This document shows, piece by piece, positions 1-12,900 of a DNA stretch of 64,000 bases (its first letter is position 1; each line of letters begins with the position of its first letter). Under the pieces are notes generated by a model. It saw nothing but the letters and a program-made list of their open reading frames with translations. It did no database searches and was not told the DNA's origin. The DNA is from Lottia gigantea. Taxonomy: Eukaryota; Mollusca; Gastropoda; Lottiidae. The translations under genes and the position numbers were made by a program. The stretch lies in contig NW_008707001.1 in the NCBI RefSeq assembly GCF_000327385.1, positions 4,054,382 to 4,118,381 of the forward strand. Reading direction: 5' to 3'.

Positions 1-3000
1 AACTTTATATGCAAAAAATATCAAAATCACTAAATTAGCAACTTTTCATGTATTACACTCAGATAACGATAGATTTATCAATCGACAATGGGCCTCTTTC
101 TCTTTTAATTTGATATCAGAAATAGCAACATCTAATTAGAAATTCAATAGAGTTTATAATATACTTTCTAATGAACTATTCATGATACTTTCCGATATTA
201 ATAAAAGTCAGAGATCTCATCGAAATCTTTCCTAATGAATGAACATAATACAATTATACTATACTGTATATGTATGCTATTATAGAATCATTCATCAATG
301 GAATATACACCAATATAGACCAGGGTTTTTTTCTATATGTGCCTGATATTAAAAACACTTTTAGTATTTCATGGTATGTTGGTTTGTTTCATTCATGCAT
401 AAATTACCATAACGCAAATATCATCCATTGAAATACAGGCACAAAAACAAAATCGATGATCATACTACTTCAACTGTTTCCTAAAACAATTTGTGTCCGA
501 CTTCAGTATGTAGATGTAATTGATGATTCTATTATGTATCTTTTACGAACATTATAAACCAATAAACAGTTGATAAAGGTTCATATCCGTAGTACAAAAA
601 TCATGCATTCAGATGAACACAAACTAAAAGCAAATGATTTTAGAAAAGACTTTGTCCCTTGCAGGAGATTATTTTTATCTGTCAAGGAACTTATTGATAA
701 GATATAATGCTACAGCAGAGCACATCCTAATCTTCTATATATTTGATAACATTTTGATTGCTTGTTGAAAGGAAAACAGCATGGTTCTATCCATTTCAGT
801 ATCCATCTCATATCAATAAAGCAAAGTTCCAAATCACATTGAAATCTGGAGGAAGCAAATAATTATTCTTTCATATCAGACAATATTCTAATTAGGAATG
901 GACATTGAGTTTGTATAAGCTTAATTGATGGTTGCTTTATGTGTCTTCAATGAACAAACTGATTTCTAATGAACCCTATTGTGCTTGGTATTTGTATATT
1001 GTTTAGTCGTGTCAATATGATTTTTACTTATTGATTATTGGTGATCAATGGTGATCTTGGTGCTGTTATTACCTGGACTGATCAACAGCCTCACTGTTCC
1101 ATGCCAATAGCATGTATGAAATCAATTTTTTCCATATTTGTACATGTTCCAATCAAAAGATCATTACTGATATTTTCATAATTCAATGTCATCTATCATT
1201 CTATTGACATTTCTAAATGAAGTACTTATTGACATTTCTTAATGTTTTTCAAAACTGCTGATATCACTTCAACTTCCATTTCAAATACCAATTTTTCTTG
1301 TTTCAAGTGCAATTTTTCTGCAGTCATTCAATATTAAAATTAAAGATCTACATTGAAGCATGTTATGTTGAGTCAAGTGTGTGTTTCACTTACTGTTCAA
1401 CATATTATTGTGCTTAAGACTCTTGCATTGTGCAGTGTGCAATGAGGGAAATATTGCTTAAACATTCATGCTTCATTTAATTTGAATAATTCAGATATAT
1501 TTGCTAAAGTTATCCAAAGGTTTAGCTGTTCAATCAATTGTATAATTTATATTTCAATGATTATAGAGATTTGATTTAAAGTTTAGATGTGTCTAGGCAC
1601 TCAAAATTTCACAGATCTATGAATAAATTCCATAGTTTATTTTCGAGATATGATGGAAATATTGCATGGAAGTCTTTGATGTTTACTTCTAAGACCTAAG
1701 GTAGTAAATAATTTACACATTACTTTGTCTACAAAGTGTTTTATAACTCAACTATTAAAATATACTTTTTGAAGATCACAGAAACTGTGTAATAAATGAA
1801 TTCTTCAGAACTTTAAGGGACCTTCACACCATAGCAGTCAACAGTTGCATATGATTGTGAATAAAAGATTATTGTAATGTATTCCAAATGAACTCACGGG
1901 CAACTAAGAGGTTTTTTGGGTTGAGGTACACAACTTATAGGGTTAACAGAATTAAGAAACATATCAAGCATGCATGCATACACATAGATTCATTTGGGAA
2001 CATGTTAAATAAATGTGTCTGAAGCCTGCTATAAATTCATATGCAAAACAAATAAATTTTAAATTTTAAATTGAGGATACCTATAGGTTACAAAGTAACA
2101 AAACTGATAATTTCAGTATTATCTGGTGTATATACAAATATAATACACAGACAACATTACGGTATGAGGATTTCTTGATAAATCCAAAAAGCTTTTTTCA
2201 ATGATTACTTAGTTCTATGGATTTATCAAATGATACAGGGATTCTGTTTTGTGTTCATACTGTTATTTGAAATTTTATGTTCATTCTAAGAGGTAGTATT
2301 CCTTTAAGCTCTTTATTAAACATATAATTTTCTGTAATGTTTTTGTGAGTAGTTTGTTTGAGTCTAAACCTATTATCCACCAACGTGAAGTTCTAGAAAT
2401 AGCATCTTGTTGAAAGGTTACATGTAAGTGATGTCAATAATTTTCTTGTTCTGACATTTAGCTAAAGATATTTTCACTAATTAAGTTTGTAATATCTTGT
2501 TTATGAGGGGATTTTCTAGAAATTAAGCTAAGATAAGTTTGAGGGAAATATTTTTTCCTGCTTCCTATAAAAATATTAAAGGGATGTAGTTATCTAATTG
2601 TATAGTACAAGTCACATGCTATACATGCTGGTAAAACTTAATTTTTAGGTACCCATATCACTTGACAGAATGAAAAGTTAGAATTAGTCCATCATAAGAT
2701 AGAAAAGACTGCTTAAGGCAAACTCAATTTAGGGATGCTCAGTCTTGATTCCTAATGTCTAAGGAATTATTTCTGTGAACATGACTTTGTATTGAGAAAA
2801 ATGATACTTTTAGCTAAAATTTTGATTTATCAACTGGCAAATACAATTATTAGTTAACTATATCCCTGAATTGCAAACATTTTTTTCACTCAATTGCAGG
2901 CAGGTTTCTGATTTAGTTCTTAAAATTTGCAGAGGTTGCTAAAATGAAGCTTCAGGAGTTGATGTATTGAATGATTTTTGAATATGACAGTGTAAACCAA

Positions 3001-4675
3001 TCAGGGTTGTTCTACAATCACGATAAACTGATAGATATCCCACATCTGATCTTCAGATTGATCTAAACAATATGTTAGACAATTCCTGAGGGTCTTCCGA
3101 CGTAATTAATCAATCAATCATTAAAAGCCTGTGGTTTTTGTGATATCATGAATTTTTTATAGATGATGATAAAAATTGCACGAAACAGATGGCTATCTCT
3201 TACGTTTTGAAATTGCCATATTTCATTGCTGAATGTCAGGACAACTTTGCGCCAGATTTTAATATTTCATTAGGTGTGTCTCTTTCACTCTAGGCCCTAG
3301 ATGCAGTAGTTTTGTATCCAATGTGTTGTGGTACCATTGCTTTGTTATATCTTTGACAATGTTGGTTGCAACTTTTGTACAAGAAAATGAATGTTGAAAA
3401 ATCTCTTCTATGTATTCAGGGTTTCTCTCTTTGCATTCAATTAAATTTTGAATGTTGCTGTGATATCGTTGTCTCATTTCTGACAAAGGTTACTTGTTTC
3501 ACATGCGATATCATGCATAGTTGAATAATGCACGATTTCTCTGAAGACATGCTCTAATTTACCCTTTATTTTAATGCATTATTCAGCACTGTTCATTCTT
3601 TATTTTTAATTGAATATATTCATTCAAGTTTGTACTGAGTTAAAAGTAACTTGAATTGACTTGGAGGTAGACAGGTAGGCCTCTTGAAGAAGTTGATTTC
3701 AAATGTTAAGTTAACAATATAGGTAATGCAATAGGTACGAATTACTTATCTCAGGTTTGAAGTCAAATAGCTGTATTTATTTATACCTAACCATACTGTG
3801 AAAACTGACACTTTTCTTAGTTTTTGAATGGGTTAATGAGATTTAGAAAGCTTAATGAAAGTTTTTTTTCATGGTACAACTTTCCTGTGTAGTTTCTTTG
3901 TCTCTTGCAATACACTGACAAGGTATTAGAGCATCTGCAAACATTGCGCTTCTTCAAGATGGATATAGAATACTCTCCAAAAACTTTTACCTTTTAAAAG
4001 AAAATATTAGAAAGATGGTAATGTATGGTATCATTGCACATGAACATGACTAGATTATTTTACTTACCAAATGTCAAGAAATCAAGACCACTTTTGATTA
4101 TGTTGAAGCTAAAAAAAACAGGCTCGGTAATTGTACGCACAAGAAGCAAAATGCACGCAAATATCAAGGTAAATACTGCTGAATCAACTGTCCTGAAGTT
4201 TTCCATGAGAAACAAATAATAATGTATGATAGGAATTTCAGGTAGCATTTCTATCTTAGTCTAAAGGTGTTTATTAAATCAAGAACAACCATCATATGTA
4301 TGATTATCATGAAAATATGTCTTTTAATCTCTTCTGTAAACACATTCATTATGGTGGACACATTCAGCCATCTTGGATTTATTATTGATATTGCTAATAA
4401 GACATCCTCTGAATTTAGATCATGCTTCTGTCTTTCTATACAAGTATACTCATGACCTTTTACAACTCAAGGTCACTGTGTTTAACCCGACTTGCTTATT
4501 TTGGCAATATTTCGGCTGTTTTACTTCAAGTTTTCATTCTGTAACATTGTTGACTATTTACTCTGGCAAACTCTAGTCATGGTGGTTGTTGAGTTAAAAA
4601 ATAAAGATGGCCATTGCTGAAAGTTTACACCAGTATGGCTACAAACAAAGTTGAAAATATTTAGAAACGATATAC

Positions 4676-4815
4676 CTTATTTTGAAAATTCTTCCAAAAT
4701 AATGGTCTCAAGATTGTTTCAGAGGAGCCCTCTCCTCTCCGCTTAAAAGTTTTTCAGTCAAAGAACAAACATTGTTTTGAAATTCTTCCAATATAATGTC
4801 TTGCCTCAGAGGACG
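4676..4815. repeat. Imperfect local duplication
   Basis: The segment TTTTGAAAATTCTTCCAAAATAAT followed by CAGAGGA near 4680-4725 recurs near 4773-4813 as TTTTGAAATTCTTCCAATATAA followed by CAGAGGA. The offset is about 95 bp. Confidence 0.6.
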
Positions 4816-5404
4816 TTCTTCAACCTAATATCTGAAATCTTTTTAGCAGAAGTGTAAAGCTTTGAATTTGACCGTCACTTTCCATAAGGACTTTTGCATG
4901 GTATGCTTACAGTTTTGGAAACCTGCTAGCACAACATTGCCTTCAGAGAGTGCACACAGCTAATAATGTTATTTAAACATCACTAATATGTCCCTGTTGG
5001 AAGATACAAGTATTTGGGACAGCAATTGTTCCATTTATATTTTCATAAGAATTGAAATAATCTTGAAAGTTGATCTAAAGCCCTCAATGCTTTGAAAAAA
5101 TGTGAAACAAAGAATCAAAAAATGTTTTGGTATTGATCAGGAAATCCGGTAGGTCAAAAAAATAAAAGTAGTTGGAAGTGAAACCACATTGACTTATAGC
5201 TTATGGAACAAAATCAATTTTCCAATTCTGCTTTGAGTTTATTAAAAATTATGCGATATTTATCATATTCGATGCAATCAGAGCAGAACTTTGTTATATA
5301 AATTGAATTATATTTAAAATTAATTGAAATATTATGTTTCGAAAAGGTGACATTTTAATTATCTTGAAGTTTTTTTTACTATTGCGAAATAAGAGTGTAT
5401 CAAT

Positions 5405-5590
5405 CAGATTTCTACATCATTTTATTAAATTTTTTAATTTGGATTTTGTCTTAGTAAGCATTGGTTCAAATTGGTCCCCTTTTTATGTTGACTGTTGCTG
5501 AATTTATTGCAAAATTCAGTGCATCATTCACTCAGATTTGTGTATTTTTTTTTAAATTTGGATTTGGATTTTTATCTTAGTTAGTATTTG
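5405..5590. repeat. Imperfect local duplication
   Basis: Two copies of a segment running from TCAGATTT through T-rich sequence to AATTTGGATTT and TCTTAGT(A/T)AG, about 125 bp apart. Much of the match is low complexity. Confidence 0.4.
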
Positions 5591-6415
5591 TGAAAATGTT
5601 TTTTTTTGTGTTTGACTGTAAATTTATATGTTAAAAAAAATAATGGAATGTTTACCAGAGCATAAAGCTTGCAATCAAAGATATATGAAATACATCAACA
5701 GTTTTTCTCAGCTTGTTAAAAACACTATCATATTTACACACTCTGTTAGTTTTCAATGTAGAGTGTTTGATTTAAATTTTGAGAAAGACATGGGTGCGCC
5801 ATATATTACAAAGAAAGGAAGAGCCCTTGTGACCTTTATATCAAAACACATTTAGGTCATGCACCCACCTTATTCATTGACTTTATTCAATAGATATTGC
5901 ATTTAAGGGTTTATAAGGGGGATAGCCTGACCCTTGAAAGATTTTTTTTATGATAAATGAGGTATAAAAGGGTCGTTATGATAAAACGGATGTTGAATAT
6001 TAATATTCTAGTATTATTTGTTCCTCTTTACTGTTCAAATACACTGGCTATCATTATAAACCCCTGTTTTAATAACTTTAAAATTTAAATCTAGGGGCGG
6101 ATGTGATCAGTTTCATTATTATGATTTAGCTCCTTTTGTAATTTAATTTTGAATAAGAATCAAGATTTTACCGGATGTGTGCAAATGAATCATTGATAAG
6201 ATTCAGAAACTGATACTCATCAAAGTGTGTTGAAATGGGGCAAAGTATAAACTCCAAAATCTGTAATGGTCAAGGTGAATGGAGATGGTTTTCAATTACA
6301 GCACGATCATCATGTAACAACTTCTCTTAGTGAAAAAATTTGTTTGGATTATTACTAATGCATGATACTATAGGCATCAGTTAAGTGGTAGAGGAATTAG
6401 TGAGAAATTTGAAAC

Positions 6416-6478
6416 GAAATGAATGGAATTTTACGTTCTACTTTTCTGCACCTTAAGGGCTAATAGAGATGATGTGAG
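6416..6478 (+). repeat. Dispersed repeat motif, copy 1
   Basis: GAAATGAATGGAATTTTACG, then TTCTACTTTTCTGCACC and GGGCTAAT. It closely resembles 63124-63180 at the other end of the window, in the same orientation. It is probably part of a dispersed transposable element of unknown family. Confidence 0.5.
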
Positions 6479-7953
6479 CAATTTGGCTCAGGTTTTTGGT
6501 ATGAATATTCGGTATTAATTCAAGTGCATCAACACTGAAACTGGTATTAGGTGTTGTAAGAGATATTCTTCCATAGAAGCACTGGCCTAGGTCTTAAGTA
6601 GAGACTATGGATTTCAACATTAGAATACATCAATTTGATGAGAAATTACCTATTTCTGGAGAGATTTACAAGATGAATTCATTTCAAATTGTATTATTCT
6701 AAACGACAAAACAAAACCTTGGAAATGTTGATCATGAATTGTTAAATATTGCATGCCAGAGCAGAGAATCTAGATTGTCATTCGATATCCTTAATGACAG
6801 TCATTATTCTAAGTATCGTTTGAAACCATTTGTCAGTCACGTCATTGATTATTTAAATATTCAAGTTACATATGTGTTAGGATGTAAAAATATAAGTAAA
6901 AAGATCAATAACTGGGAGAAAACATTTATACAAAATCTCTTCAATATTTGGTTTTAAAACTGGAGTGGTAACTAGTGGGTTTCAATATGGTCGTCTGGTG
7001 ACACATTTGACGTTCGATGTATTATTATGCGAATTACTAAAGAGGATTGGAGAATTAACTATGGTGAATCGGTGAATAGTTATTTACATTACAATGATGT
7101 AGTTTTTCCTCTTGAATTATGCCTTTTCCTGTTTGAACTTAATAATACTTGTAGTCACCTGTGGGTCGTGTGAAATGGATGGTAGAATATTGAATGTGTA
7201 TCAGGATCTATTTAGCTATTTAAACGTGGATTTTTCTGTGTCAAATATGGAATATTGAATCATGTGAAGTAGAAATTGTGTCAAGGAAAGTTTTATGAAT
7301 TTGAAGTGACTCAACATGTGATATTTAAATTTCTAGAGGATATTTGAATTTTAAATTGTGTCAAAATGATGAAATGGAAGAAACTGTCTGAGGACAGTGA
7401 CAATCCATTGTTACATAATTTTATGCAGGTATAATGGTATTCTTTTACATCCAGTCTTTATTTGCCATAATCGTCCAGTTTTGCCTTATTAATTTCTCTA
7501 GATTTCCCTCCAATTTCAAACCCTCAAAAGCACTCATTACAAACCAATTCATTTCCCTACCATGTCATACCTGTCAGGTGATTCATTCTTTTTCATTTTC
7601 AGATCATTTAGTTTGATTTGAAATACAGAAATGTAGACATAGTGGCATATCTTTTGAGTTCCCTCTCCGTGAAAAGCCTGTGAACCCATCTCTCCCCCAT
7701 GACAATTCTGTGGCTCTACCCCCTCTACCCCCTCCCTGTCCCCGAACCCCTGAATGTGCAAATTGATTAGTTTATACCTGAATTAGTTAATGTTGTCAAA
7801 GGTGAGGAATAATTAAATCCTAACACAAGTTATTCAAGTTTAATCAGTTAAACTGCTAATATAAATTGAATGAATATGCTGGAAGGCATATTGAAGACTA
7901 GACAATGTACATGGACTTAATAATCAGAGTAAACCATCAGTTACAATAATAGA

Positions 7954-8187
7954 CAATTTTGCTTGATTAGAACTGGTCAATAAGAACCAGGTACATCAGG
8001 TAATCATGTAGGCAATTTTGCTTGATTAGAACTGGTCTATAAGAACCAGGTACATCAGGTAATCATGTAGGCAATTTTGCTTGATTAGAACTGGTCTATA
8101 AGAACCAGGTACATCAGGTAATCATGTAGGCAATTTTGCTTGATTAAAACTAGTTTATAAGGACCAGGTAAATCAGGTACTCATTGA
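7954..8187. repeat. 59-bp minisatellite, four copies
   Basis: Units start at 7954, 8013, 8072 and 8131, exactly 59 bp apart. The first three are nearly identical and the fourth is more diverged. Each contains CAATTTTGCTTGATTAGAAC and ACCAGGTACATCAGGTAATC. Near-identity suggests recent expansion. Confidence 0.95.
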
Positions 8188-9379
8188 TATTACAATAATA
8201 TTGATTTTAGCAATTATCAATTATTATAGGCTGAGATCAAAGGACATATCGTGGATCTTACTGCGGTAGATTAAATCAATCCTTTATAAACACTACTTCC
8301 TGTCCAGGCTTCAGGTGGAAAGGGAAATGAGAGGTGATTATTCCCCTTTGATGTTTGATGAAGTACCTGTGAAGAGGTGACTGTCCAATCAACCTATATT
8401 GAACTTTGTCTACTTCAATTTCTACAATTTCAATTTATTGATTAAGTTAATGACATGAAACAGATTTGTCTCTTTGATTTAAAATCTCATTTCAACTCTG
8501 AATATGAAAATGAAGGAACTCTTTAAAGGGATGACCTTTCAGATTTCTTAAATCCTTGCTAATTACTAAATATAAAACTCAAAAATAAAATTCAATAACC
8601 CAAATATAATGGATTTGAAATGTATGGAGCTTTGATTATTTGTGATGTAACAGTATTTGATGAGTGGACTCTCAAAAGAAATTTAAGTTGATAGGTCCAA
8701 CTTAAAACAAAGTTTGCTATTTACAAGAATTTTTGAAATGATTGTGGTCTGACTTGAATTGCCTTGTAAGTTGACTGACTTTGGACTTTTCTTCAAGAAA
8801 GATGTTCTAAAAACAAATATTTTTTCTCAGGGTAGATGAGAACCCTTCAGGGTCCCAGTCAAAATCGTCTCTAATAATAGAGAACTATGAAAATACATCC
8901 TATACAAGGCCAAATTACTATAATAAAGATCGTCCAATAATCAGCCTCTACTGTACTTAATATATAGGTAGTGTTATTTTAGAAAATATAGTATCTCCAT
9001 TCCTTTACACCTTTATTGTTACCTGGTCTTATTCAACCTTGTTAAAATATTGTTGAAAATTCCACTCTCAGGTGAAACTGTAACCTGATCCTCTGTGAAA
9101 ATATAACCTACAATATACTTGTGTTAAGATAATAGGTTTATTTCATAACCTGTATTATATGTTATTGGATATACCTATAGAAGCATGGGTGTTATACCTT
9201 AAAAATAGTCACGATCAAAAGGAGTGGCTGCACATCATTGAATTCAACCATTTTTTTTGTAATGACTCCTACACATGTCTATGTATATACATCAAAAGAT
9301 TTAGCAATATTGATAACAGTTTGATAAGTGCACATTTTTATTATTTTGACAAGTAATAAATAACATGACGTATATAACA

Positions 9380-9760
9380 TGGAAATATAGCCCATTACAT
9401 CGATGCCACATTGCATCATTACACTAATGCCACACAACATCACATTAATGCCACAAACCAATGCCACATGACACCATCACACTAGTGCCACATGACACCT
9501 ATGCCACATCAAACCTATGCTGTATTACATCAATGCCACATGACACTGTCACACTAATGCCACACAACACTATCACATCAATGCCTAATGACACCTATGC
9601 CACATCACACCATCACACTAATTCCACATCACATAATTGTCACATCACACCTATGCCACATCAAACCAATTCCACATTACACAATCACACTTATGCCACA
9701 TGAGACCTATGCCACATTACATCAAAGCCACATAACACCATCACACCCATGCCATATTAT
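9380..9760. repeat. Short-unit degenerate satellite (ATGCCACAT/ACACCATCACACT)
   Basis: About 380 bp of alternating units around ATGCCACATNACACC and ATCACACTA, roughly 12 and 24 bp long. It produces open frames rich in MPHDT and CHITP that are artefacts of the repeat. It ends about 140 bp before the first visible USP exon. Confidence 0.9.
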
Positions 9761-9901
9761 ATCCATACATTTTTCTACAAAACTATATTTCAATCAAGGA
9801 AAAAATACTAATACACTTATCATTGTTGAGGAAAGAAAAATGCACCCCATTTGATAATAAATTAGCCTTAGTCCTAATGTGTTGTCTCTTATATTTTGCA
9901 G

Positions 9902-12900
9902 GTGTTTTGGCATCTTGATGTATTTAGAAGAAGTTATAGAAGACTCAATGGTCACACCTGTATGGGAAATTCCTGTATTTTCTGTGCTTTAAAGGTAAGA
10001 CTAATTTTCAATTATCATTTGATTTAGAGTTATGTTAAACTTGTTAACTGCTGCATACAACTTCTCTGAATTTGTTGGCAACAACCATTTTTTCCTGATC
10101 ATTTCAATCAAAGTTCCTGAAAAAATCTATACTAATTACAAATTTTTATCATAAAATTTTGAAAAAACCTGGGTCTGATTGATTGACTTTTAACTATTTG
10201 ACATACATACTTGATATGTCAATTTGATTGATTTTAACAAATTTCAATCAAGACACTTGATTGAATTGATTGAAACAGGATAAATGCTACTTGTAAGCTA
10301 TCGACGATGTTGAACAAGCATTGTCCAAGTTATAATTGGTTACGACAATGTAAATAAAATGAAAGTTTGTTTTACAAAGTAAGTAAACAAACAGAATGAG
10401 TAGTGTATTAAACCAACACAAAGCGTGTGCCTTAGTCACGCTTGAAACTCAACTATGCATATTTTTTTTACATATATATGTAACTTGAACTAATACTAAA
10501 TTAAAAAGAAGTGTTTTTATAGATAAACGATACTTTAACGACCTTAAAAGGTCAATAGGTATCGTAAAAAGACCCTTATTAAACTTCTTCAACTTCTCAA
10601 TTTTCAAATACTTAAAGTTTCATTTCATTGAGCCTCAAGTTTTATACCTTACAAGTATTTGAAAGAGTTTTTAATATTTTGAAATGGATTTTACCTTAGT
10701 TAAGTTTTGGAGATTAAAGGCTGCTGTTGCCTCATTCAATTTCTCTTCTGAAGATTCTTGCTCATTGCCAAAATTCAAAAGTACATTCTATTGAAGTATA
10801 TGATAAAGAGAACATCAAAAACATTTTGTGTATTTTTTATCCCGATATAGGAAATGACATTTTGATAGATGTTTCAAACAGTCAAGATATCCCAACTCAA
10901 GTTTTTTCTATGCAATTTCTTGGCAATGGAAGAATTTACAAAACAGGTGCCCCTGATATTGAACATGGTTTGGAGATAAGGTGACATTCAAGTTTAAATA
11001 AAGTTTACAATGACATTGTAGAGATGATCCCAATAACAACAGTGAACTGTCAAATCTCATTCCTTCATTAAACACAAGTTACATCAATCAATAGGCTGCT
11101 CACTATTGTCTCTCTGAGGTAACATTAGGACACTGATTTATTGTTTTAGATGCACACAAGGGAAGCAAGCAGACTGACATTTAGCGCATAGGTTTTAATT
11201 TCCAGACACTGGTCTGAGGACAGCTTTCAAAGCCATAAAAGATAGTTACCAACATTTACTTTAAGGGCTAGGCTTCACAGAATTTTGATTAAGATAAAAC
11301 TCAAATTTTAAGAATACAGTAATTTAATTGGTTAATAAAGTGAGATTTTAAATCAATTTTATTGATTGACCAATCATATGATTGGTGAGCTTAAAGAAAC
11401 AAAAGTAAGGATTTCATAAAATTGCCTTCCGGGCAATACACATAAGTTTATGGGGATGTAAAGGTAACAATGTGCCCTGAAAAAATTTTACATTTGGTTT
11501 AAACCTGCCCCTGTAAAAGTCTCCCTCCTTCTTTCCTTTAATAACAGAAATTTGTTATTACTATGAAAGAAAAATAGCTGCCTTTGATTAAATTGAATGA
11601 TTTTCTTTCAAAAGTATAATTAGTCATTTTTAACAAAAAAAAATGTTTCTTTTAACTATGAAAAGAAAAATATTGAAGGGCACTAGTTTAGCAATTCATA
11701 ATAGAAAATTTTAATCAATTTTAATCAATTTTAACCTAAATATGAAAAATCCAATTTGAATTAACTGTGAAAAGAAAAACTGTAGAAGTGTGTTTGTAGC
11801 CTACTGATTATTACAGCTGTTGTAAGGCTGAGTTATTGTTAGATATTTATTGATTTTAAACTCAGTCATTTGTCTCCATATAAAACAGTCAATATTTCAG
11901 GTAAACACCGGACAAAGCCCTGTATTAATACAGATATTATAATAGAGGCTGTTGACAGGCTTTGTCAGTTTGTCTTCCTACATCTCTATATTCTATCATC
12001 ACCCGTCATAATATTATAGGTTTATAACAGAACTAATTATTAAATGGCTAGAAAATATAGTTTAATCAGAAAATTACAAAGTAGATTATCCAATCTGTCA
12101 TTATATTGTAGCTTTTATACATCACTAAGTTATTTCACAAAGATATAATGCAATCAGAAAATGTAATTAATATCACAATATGTGATTGTCTTGCACACAG
12201 GACCTAAGTTTACTGTCTCATTCCAACAGCTAGATGCTTTTTACCTGCCAGAATTGCAAGGATGAAAAAGTGCAATAACAAGTAATATTTAGTCACTTGA
12301 ATGTAACAAATTAAATGCTACAACCCTTAAAAACAAATGTGTCTTGATTGAATGCAATTAGGAATAAAAAGAGCAGGTATTTAATACAGTAGCAGAGCCA
12401 AAGGTCAGCCGCCCCCCCTCGCAGCACCGAAAGCAAGCTTTTCGGGGGATATTTCGCCCCCCTCGGACGTAAACTTAGCTCCGCCACTGCTTTGATAGTT
12501 GTTAATTACCAATGGTAAATTAAGCTCCAGTAGGTTAATAACTGTTATTCTCTGTAGGAATGATAAATCTTATTAATAAAAGTCATTAGTAGATATGATT
12601 ATACCAGTATGATGGTGTTAACATATCAATTTAGATAGACAATGGTCAGTAATGAATATCATTTACTAAGTAGTCTTAATAATATACTTATTAATAAGTA
12701 TTATAACTAATTTTCTTAAGAGGGCATTATAGCACTTTAAGTCCTGGAAGTACCCTAGTTGAGAGCTTAAATTGTTCAAAAGCATGATTTACAGGGCAAA
12801 TTTCACTAGTAGGGAATTGTTTTTCAGATTTGGTGGAGCTATGATAGTGCCTTTGCGAATATAAAAGGCCTAAAATTTCTATATACTTCAGTGAATAACT

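Larger units (their letters stand above)
1..9901. other. Gene-poor 5' region, probably intron or upstream of the USP gene
   Basis: About 9.9 kb of AT-rich DNA without any exon I can support. The first recognisable USP exon starts at 9902 in the middle of the catalytic domain, so this stretch is most likely part of a long 5' intron. I looked for the preceding exon, which should carry the Cys box (N-x-C-F-L-N-S-A) and end phase 0 before a GT, and did not find it. The longest open frames are 60-88 codons, have no recognisable similarity, and some lie in tandem repeats. Contents that can be named are listed separately: a local duplication near 4676-4815, another near 5405-5590, a dispersed motif at 6416, a CT-rich tract near 7660-7750, a 59-bp minisatellite at 7954 and a short-unit satellite at 9380. 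Confidence 0.6.

Noticed and set aside
3259-3486. 75-codon open frame on the - strand
   Set aside because: No similarity recognised, no flanking exon or promoter; chance frame length for this much DNA.
5628-5855. 75-codon open frame on the + strand
   Set aside because: Begins in a poly-A run, has no recognisable similarity and sits alone in a presumed intron.
7660-7750. CT-rich tract as a possible promoter or exon
   Set aside because: Low-complexity pyrimidine run without an open frame of interest or splice signals in the right phase.
9461-9854. Two overlapping open frames of 80-88 codons rich in MPHDT and CHITP
   Set aside because: They arise from the short-unit satellite at 9380-9760; repeat periodicity explains the open frames and no splice or homology evidence supports them.
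10727-10984. 85-codon open frame on the + strand
   Set aside because: Lies in the intron between USP exons at 9994 and 14079, with no recognisable domain. A transposon remnant is possible but not supported.
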